Below are positions 60,066 to 64,000 of a stretch of DNA of 64,000 nt, in pieces. Position 1 is the first letter of the stretch. The number at the start of each line of letters is the position of its first letter. The translations under genes were made by a program, and so were the position numbers. Source of the stretch: Paracidovorax avenae ATCC 19860 (GTDB lineage Bacteria > Pseudomonadota > Gammaproteobacteria > Burkholderiales > Burkholderiaceae_C); contig NC_015138.1 of NCBI RefSeq assembly GCF_000176855.2, positions 3,038,001-3,102,000 of the forward strand. Reading direction: 5' to 3'. The notes beneath the pieces were generated by a model that ran no database searches, was not told the DNA's origin, and saw nothing but the letters and a program-made list of their open reading frames with translations.

Positions 60066-60614
60066 ATGACCACCCGCAGGCCGATCAAGCACTGCCGTGA
60101 ATGCGGGGTTGCCGTGGAGTACCGCGTGCCCGACGACGGCGACACCAAGCTGCGCGCCGTCTGCCCGGCTTGCCACACCATCCACTACGAAAATCCGCTC
60201 AACGTGGTCGGAACGGTGCCCGCGCTGGGAGACAAGGTGCTGCTGTGCAAGCGCAACATCGAGCCCCGCTGGGGCAAGTGGACCCTGCCGGCGGGTTTCA
60301 TGGAGCTGAACGAGACCACCGCCGAGGGTGCGGCCCGCGAAACCGACGAGGAGGCCGGCGCGCAGATCACCATGGGACCGCTCTTTTCCGTGCTCAACGT
60401 GCCACGCGTGGGGCAGGTGCACCTGTTCTACCTCGCCCGCCTGGACAGCGACCAGTTCGCCCCCGGGTACGAGACCATCGAGGCCCGGCTCTTCGCGGAA
60501 GACGAGATCCCGTGGGACGAGATCGCTTTCCGCACGGTCAAGGTCACGCTCGAGAAATACTTCGCCGACCGCCGCTCCGGCGCTTTCGGCATGCACTGCG
60601 TCGATATCGATTGA
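60066..60614 (+). CDS. Nudix hydrolase with N-terminal zinc ribbon
   Basis: 182 residues. An N-terminal CxxC-x(n)-CxxC zinc ribbon (HCRECGVAVEYR ... CPACHTIHYENP) is followed by the Nudix fold and an intact Nudix box (GFMELNETTAEGAARETDEEAG). The zinc ribbon plus this arrangement resembles NADH pyrophosphatase (NudC) relatives, but it is shorter than NudC. The substrate is unknown, probably a nucleoside diphosphate derivative. ATG 60066 lies two bases after the FAH stop, so the genes are co-transcribed. Confidence 0.88.
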   Translation: MTTRRPIKHCRECGVAVEYRVPDDGDTKLRAVCPACHTIHYENPLNVVGTVPALGDKVLLCKRNIEPRWGKWTLPAGFMELNETTAEGAARETDEEAGAQITMGPLFSVLNVPRVGQVHLFYLARLDSDQFAPGYETIEARLFAEDEIPWDEIAFRTVKVTLEKYFADRRSGAFGMHCVDID

Positions 60615-60651
60615 CTGACCCGGCGCCCTGCGGCCCGGCTTCCCGGACACC

Positions 60652-61980
60652 ATGACCGATGACCTGCAGCGCCTGCGCGCTGGCGACCTCGCGGGTGCGC
60701 GCGTACTGCGCATCGCTGCCGGCCTGGAACACTTTCCGCGCGAGGTCTTCGACCTGGCCGATACGCTGGAGGTGCTGGATCTCTCGGGCAACCGCCTCTC
60801 GGCGCTGCCCGATGACCTGCATCGGCTGCACCGGCTGAAGGTGTTCTTCGCTTCGTCCAACCGGTTCACCGAACTGCCCGCCGCGCTGGGCGACTGCCCG
60901 CAGCTGGAGATGGTGGGCTTCAAGGCCAACCACATCGCCCACGTGCCGGCCCGGGCGCTGCCTGAACGGCTGCGCTGGCTGATCCTGACGGACAACGCCA
61001 TCACGGAATTGCCCGGTGCCCTGGGAGAACGGCCCCGGCTGCAGAAGCTGATGCTGGCCGGCAACCTGCTGCGCACCCTGCCCGATACGCTCGGGCAATG
61101 CAGGTCACTGGAACTGCTGCGCATCGCCGCCAACCGCATTGAAACCCTGCCGGACTGGCTGGCCAGCCTGCCCCTGCTCGCCTGGCTGGCCATCGGTGGC
61201 AATGCGTTCAACGAAGCCGCCGAAGAACTCGCGCGCTGCAGCCAGGCCGCCGGACCTGTGGGCTGGAGCCGCCTTCAACTGGGCGAACTGCTGGGAGAAG
61301 GCGCGTCCGGCCGCATCATGGCGGGCAGGCTGGAGGGTGCCACCGGCATGCGGGAAGTGGCCGTCAAGCTGTTCAAGGGCGAGGTCACGAGCGATGGCTG
61401 GCCACTGACCGAGATGGCTGCCAGCCTGGCCGCCGGGGAGCATCCGCGGCTGATCCCGGTGCTGGGGAGGCTCGATGACCACCCGGACGGCGTACAGGGC
61501 CTGGTGATGGAACGCATCTCCGCGGACTACCGTACGCTGGCCGGTCCGCCCAGCTTCGAGAGCTGCACACGCGATGTCTATCCGCCCGGCCTGCGGCTGC
61601 CGGCCAGCGTGGCATTGCGCATCGCGGCGGATGTGGCCTCGGCGCTGGCACACCTGCATGGCCAGGGGCTGGTGCATGGCGACCTGTACGCGCACAACCT
61701 GCTGTGGCGCCCGGATGCCCCCGCCGGCCAGGCGACCTGCCTGCTGGGGGATTTCGGCGCTGCCGCTTTCGCACCGCCCGGAACCCTGGGCGACGCGCTG
61801 CGCCGCATGGATGTGCGCGCGTTCGGCGTGCTCCTGGCCGAACTGTGCACCCATGCCGATAATCCCCTGGCCGGAAGCGATGCCCCGGCCCTGGCCCGGG
61901 ACTGCCTGCACGAGGAACCGGCCGCACGGCCCGATGCCGCGGCACTGGCTGCGCGCTGCGCACAGTGGGCGGCCGGCTGA
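60652..61980 (+). CDS. Leucine-rich-repeat protein kinase
   Basis: 442 residues. About seven leucine-rich repeats (residues 17-190; for example LEVLDLSGNRLSALPDDL and LQKLMLAGNLLRTLPDTL) are followed by a eukaryotic-like kinase domain (about 205-440). The glycine loop GEGASGRI, Lys239 (VAVK), HGDLYAHN (Asp344, Asn349) and Asp367 in DFG are present; the catalytic loop reads HGD instead of HRD. No membrane segment is visible, so it is a soluble sensor-kinase-like protein. It starts 37 bp after the Nudix gene. No cognate phosphatase or obvious substrate lies beside it. Confidence 0.88.
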   Translation: MTDDLQRLRAGDLAGARVLRIAAGLEHFPREVFDLADTLEVLDLSGNRLSALPDDLHRLHRLKVFFASSNRFTELPAALGDCPQLEMVGFKANHIAHVPARALPERLRWLILTDNAITELPGALGERPRLQKLMLAGNLLRTLPDTLGQCRSLELLRIAANRIETLPDWLASLPLLAWLAIGGNAFNEAAEELARCSQAAGPVGWSRLQLGELLGEGASGRIMAGRLEGATGMREVAVKLFKGEVTSDGWPLTEMAASLAAGEHPRLIPVLGRLDDHPDGVQGLVMERISADYRTLAGPPSFESCTRDVYPPGLRLPASVALRIAADVASALAHLHGQGLVHGDLYAHNLLWRPDAPAGQATCLLGDFGAAAFAPPGTLGDALRRMDVRAFGVLLAELCTHADNPLAGSDAPALARDCLHEEPAARPDAAALAARCAQWAAG

Positions 61981-61997
61981 CCGGACGCCCCGGAAGA

Positions 61998-62636
61998 TCA
62001 ATACAGGTCGTGTCGCACGGCGTGCGCGTAATGTGCATCCGCATCCAGGGCCTGGGCCTCGCTCCATCCCAGCACCGCAGCCTTCATGCGACCGGGCGTG
62101 GGCAGCGACCGGCGGTCCAGGTGGGACTGCGGCGTCCACAACTGCGCGCGCTGGATGGCCTTCCCACAATGGAACAGCGTCTCGTCGATGGCCACGACAA
62201 CCCCCAGCTTCGGGCGCTTGCCATGCTCCGCGAGCTTCGCCAGCAGGTCCGGCGCCAGCGACAGCTGCGCACGCCCGTTGATGCGCAGGAAGATATCCAG
62301 CCCCGGAAACAGGAACAGCATGGCCACGCGCGCATCGTCGCCCAGGTTGCGCAGCGAGGCGAGGCGGTTGTTGCCCGGCCAGTCGGCGAAGGCCACGGTG
62401 CGCTCATCCAGCGCCTGCACGAAGCCGGGCGGCCCTCCCCGCGGCGAGGCATCCAGCCCGCCTCCGCCCGCCGTTGCGAGACAGAAGAAGGTGGCGGCGC
62501 GCAGGTACTCGACATGGAAGGGCGTCAGCGCCGGCAGCACGCTGCGGGTGATGGTGTCGGAAGGAGGATTGTAGAGTGCGTCCAGATCGATGGCTGGAGC
62601 ACCATCCGGTGCACGGGAGGCGGGTTGAGAAGTCAT
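61998..62636 (-). CDS. Pyridoxamine 5'-phosphate oxidase-family FMN protein
   Basis: A 212-residue split-barrel flavoprotein of the MSMEG_1061/DR2398-like group. LRAATFFCLATAGGGGLDASPRGGPPGFV, TVAFADWPGNNRLASLRNLGDDARVAMLFLFPG and RINGRAQLSL are the FMN-binding core. The true substrate of the group is unknown. It converges on the LRR kinase and is divergent from the AraC regulator at 62706, which may control it. Confidence 0.88.
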   Translation of the reverse strand: MTSQPASRAPDGAPAIDLDALYNPPSDTITRSVLPALTPFHVEYLRAATFFCLATAGGGGLDASPRGGPPGFVQALDERTVAFADWPGNNRLASLRNLGDDARVAMLFLFPGLDIFLRINGRAQLSLAPDLLAKLAEHGKRPKLGVVVAIDETLFHCGKAIQRAQLWTPQSHLDRRSLPTPGRMKAAVLGWSEAQALDADAHYAHAVRHDLY

Positions 62637-62705
62637 GTCTCCATGCTAGGGAACGCTTCGCCGGCCTGCTAAGCTCGCGGCGCCATTCGATAGCGCGCTC
62701 ACGCC

Positions 62706-63515
62706 ATGTCCGACACTGCCGCATGGATTGACCTGCATGACGACGACACCGGCCCGCTCGTGGTCGGCCGCGCCGGCACGCAGGTGAACCACGATACCGC
62801 CCCGCACAGCCACCGCCGCGGCCAGCTGATCGGCTGCAGGCGCGGCGTGCTGAGCGTCGGGGCCGACACCGGCCATTGGGTGATTCCGGCGCGGCATGCG
62901 ATCTGGCTGCCCCCGGGCCGGCCGCATTCGTCGCGTATGCATGGCCCCTTCACCGGCTGGTCGCTGTACGTGGCGGGCCCCGCATGCCAGAGCCTGCCGG
63001 ATTCCCCCTGCACCGTGGCCGTCAGCCCGCTGCTGTGGGAAGCCGCCCTGCGATGCGCCGAGCGCGCAAATGCCCTGCCCGATCCGGTGCAGGATCGGCT
63101 GGCAGGCGTCATCCTTGATGAACTGCGAAGCATGGTGCCCAGACCGCTCGGCCTGCCCATGCCGAGCGATGCACGCCTGCTGCGCATCGCGCGTGGACTG
63201 CTGGCAGACCCGGCCCGGCGCCAGAGCCTGCAGGCATGGGCCGGCTGGGCGGCACTGTCGCCCCGCACCCTCAGCAGGCGCTTCGTGGCCGAAACCAGCC
63301 TGAGCTTCACGGCCTGGACCCAGCGTGTGCGGCTGCTGCGATCGCTCGAGTGGCTGGCAGACGGCCAGTCCGTGACGCAGGTGGCGCTGGACCTGGGCTA
63401 CGACAGCGTGAGCGCCTTCATCGCCCTCTTCAAGCGCGAACTGGGCCGCACGCCGGCAGCCTATTTCGGAAGGCAGGCCCCGGCCGACAGGCGCATGCCG
63501 TCGAAGCTCACTTGA
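62706..63515 (+). CDS. AraC-family regulator with N-terminal cupin domain
   Basis: 269 residues. An AraC-type N-terminal sensing domain (PHSHRRGQLIGCRRGVLSVGADTGHWVIPARHAIWLPPGRPHSS, about 25-95) is followed by two helix-turn-helix motifs (LQAWAGWAALSPRTLSRRFVAETSLSFTAWTQRVRLLRSLEWL and SVTQVALDLGYDSVSAFIALFKRELGRTPAAYF). It is divergent from the PPOX gene (69-bp gap) and is its likely regulator. Its last 8 bp overlap the end of the downstream binding-protein gene on the other strand. Confidence 0.9.
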   Translation: MSDTAAWIDLHDDDTGPLVVGRAGTQVNHDTAPHSHRRGQLIGCRRGVLSVGADTGHWVIPARHAIWLPPGRPHSSRMHGPFTGWSLYVAGPACQSLPDSPCTVAVSPLLWEAALRCAERANALPDPVQDRLAGVILDELRSMVPRPLGLPMPSDARLLRIARGLLADPARRQSLQAWAGWAALSPRTLSRRFVAETSLSFTAWTQRVRLLRSLEWLADGQSVTQVALDLGYDSVSAFIALFKRELGRTPAAYFGRQAPADRRMPSKLT

Positions 63516-64000
63516 GCCACTTGTCGGCTGCCTGCTTCAGCTGGCCGCGGGCATCCATCAGGCCCCAGACGAACTCCATCACGCGCGAATAGTCCGCATC
63601 GTCCTTGGGCAGCATGAAACCCAGCGTGTTCTGCGGCGTGAGCGGCGCGGCGACGAAAGCCGCATACAGGCGCGGATCGGCCTTGGCGTAGTACAGGGCC
63701 TCGTATGTCTCGGTGATCATCACGTCGCCCTTGCCCTCGGCGATGAGCGCGGGGATCTCGGCATTCTTGTCGTGCGTGCTGACTTCTGCCGCCTTCAGGC
63801 TCTCCAGCACGAAGGCTTCATTGGTGCCGCCCGGGTTCTTGATGACGCGCACGCCCGGCCGGTTGAGATCGGCCAGGGTCCGGAACCTGTCCTTGTCGGC
63901 GGCACGCACCAGCGCCACCTTGCCGAACGGCGCGTAGCCCGGCAGCATTTCGATCTGGCGGATGCGCGTGACATTGCGCGTGATGCCGCCCACGGCCACG
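63508..64000 (-). CDS. Periplasmic solute-binding protein (family 3), 5' end outside window
   Basis: The last ~163 residues of a periplasmic binding protein of the SBP_bac_3 type (VALVRAADKDRFRTLADLNRPGVRVIKNPGGTNEAFV ... GDVMITETYEALYYAKADPRLYAAF ... GFMLPKDDADYSRVMEFVWGLMDARGQLKQAADKWLK). The frame is open to the window edge, so the signal peptide and start are beyond 64000. The EALYYA and ADYSR segments resemble cyclohexadienyl dehydratase/polar amino-acid binding proteins. The ligand is unknown. Confidence 0.82.
   Translation of the reverse strand, partial: VAVGGITRNVTRIRQIEMLPGYAPFGKVALVRAADKDRFRTLADLNRPGVRVIKNPGGTNEAFVLESLKAAEVSTHDKNAEIPALIAEGKGDVMITETYEALYYAKADPRLYAAFVAAPLTPQNTLGFMLPKDDADYSRVMEFVWGLMDARGQLKQAADKWLK

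Overview
This window looks like chromosomal DNA of a high-GC beta-proteobacterium of the Comamonadaceae, most likely an Acidovorax/Paracidovorax-type organism. The evidence is the class I polyhydroxybutyrate genes, an intracellular cysteine-type PHB depolymerase followed by a stand-alone RnfB, the dapC-dapD-pilU-dapE-prmB order, and a methylmalonyl-CoA/propionyl-CoA carboxylase block. The species call is inference from gene content and codon usage; no rRNA is present. Nearly all of the window is ordinary, densely packed core chromosome. Two exceptions stand out: a low-GC islet at about 13.8-16.3 kb, and a small patch of secreted-protein genes at about 31-33 kb.

Layout. 0-4.4 kb: end of an unrecognised gene, then ku-ligD (non-homologous end joining). 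4.4-5.5 kb: bioB. 5.8-9.8 kb: an amino-acid catabolic operon (class III aminotransferase, periplasmic binding protein, Asp/Glu racemase-like protein) facing an RpiR regulator, with a clear inverted repeat between them. 9.8-21.6 kb: a propionate/methylmalonyl-CoA operon on the minus strand (mcm, GNAT, meaB, pccB, islet, NYN protein, pccA, ydcF-like, terminator, VOC protein), with a divergent GntR regulator. 22.6-24.7 kb: MHYT-PAS-GGDEF protein. 24.8-31 kb: a czcICBA-type heavy-metal efflux operon. 31-33.1 kb: small secreted proteins, including a DUF4189 protein and a relic of another. 33.1-41.4 kb: orphan response regulator, CHASE3 chemoreceptor, dusA, CHASE-PAS-GGDEF-EAL protein and a single-domain alarmone synthetase. 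41.6-45.3 kb: phaZ, rnfB and a chemoreceptor with a C-terminal Cache domain. 45.4-53.1 kb: dapC, dapD, pilU, dapE, prmB and an ABC-F ATPase. 53.1-57.5 kb: an intergenic region with inverted repeats, a possible 24-residue microprotein and a strong terminator, then phaB, phaA and phaC on the minus strand. 57.5-64 kb: small membrane protein, pgeF, maiA/FAH ring-cleavage genes, Nudix, an LRR-protein kinase, a PPOX flavoprotein, an AraC regulator and a truncated binding-protein gene.

The most unusual part lies between pccB and pccA (13.2-16.3 kb). It holds a HEPN-like protein, an orphan polymorphic-toxin-like protein with its probable immunity protein, and an NYN-domain protein. Between the HEPN gene and the toxin pair lie decayed copies of the 5' end of pccA and the 3' end of pccB, in the order pccA'-pccB'. 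The simplest reading is that two alternative cargo alleles of the pccB-pccA junction were joined in tandem by homologous recombination through the flanking carboxylase genes, and that the duplicated middle then decayed. On this reading the junction is a cargo site filled by allele exchange rather than by an integrase, and it carries three proteins predicted to act on RNA.
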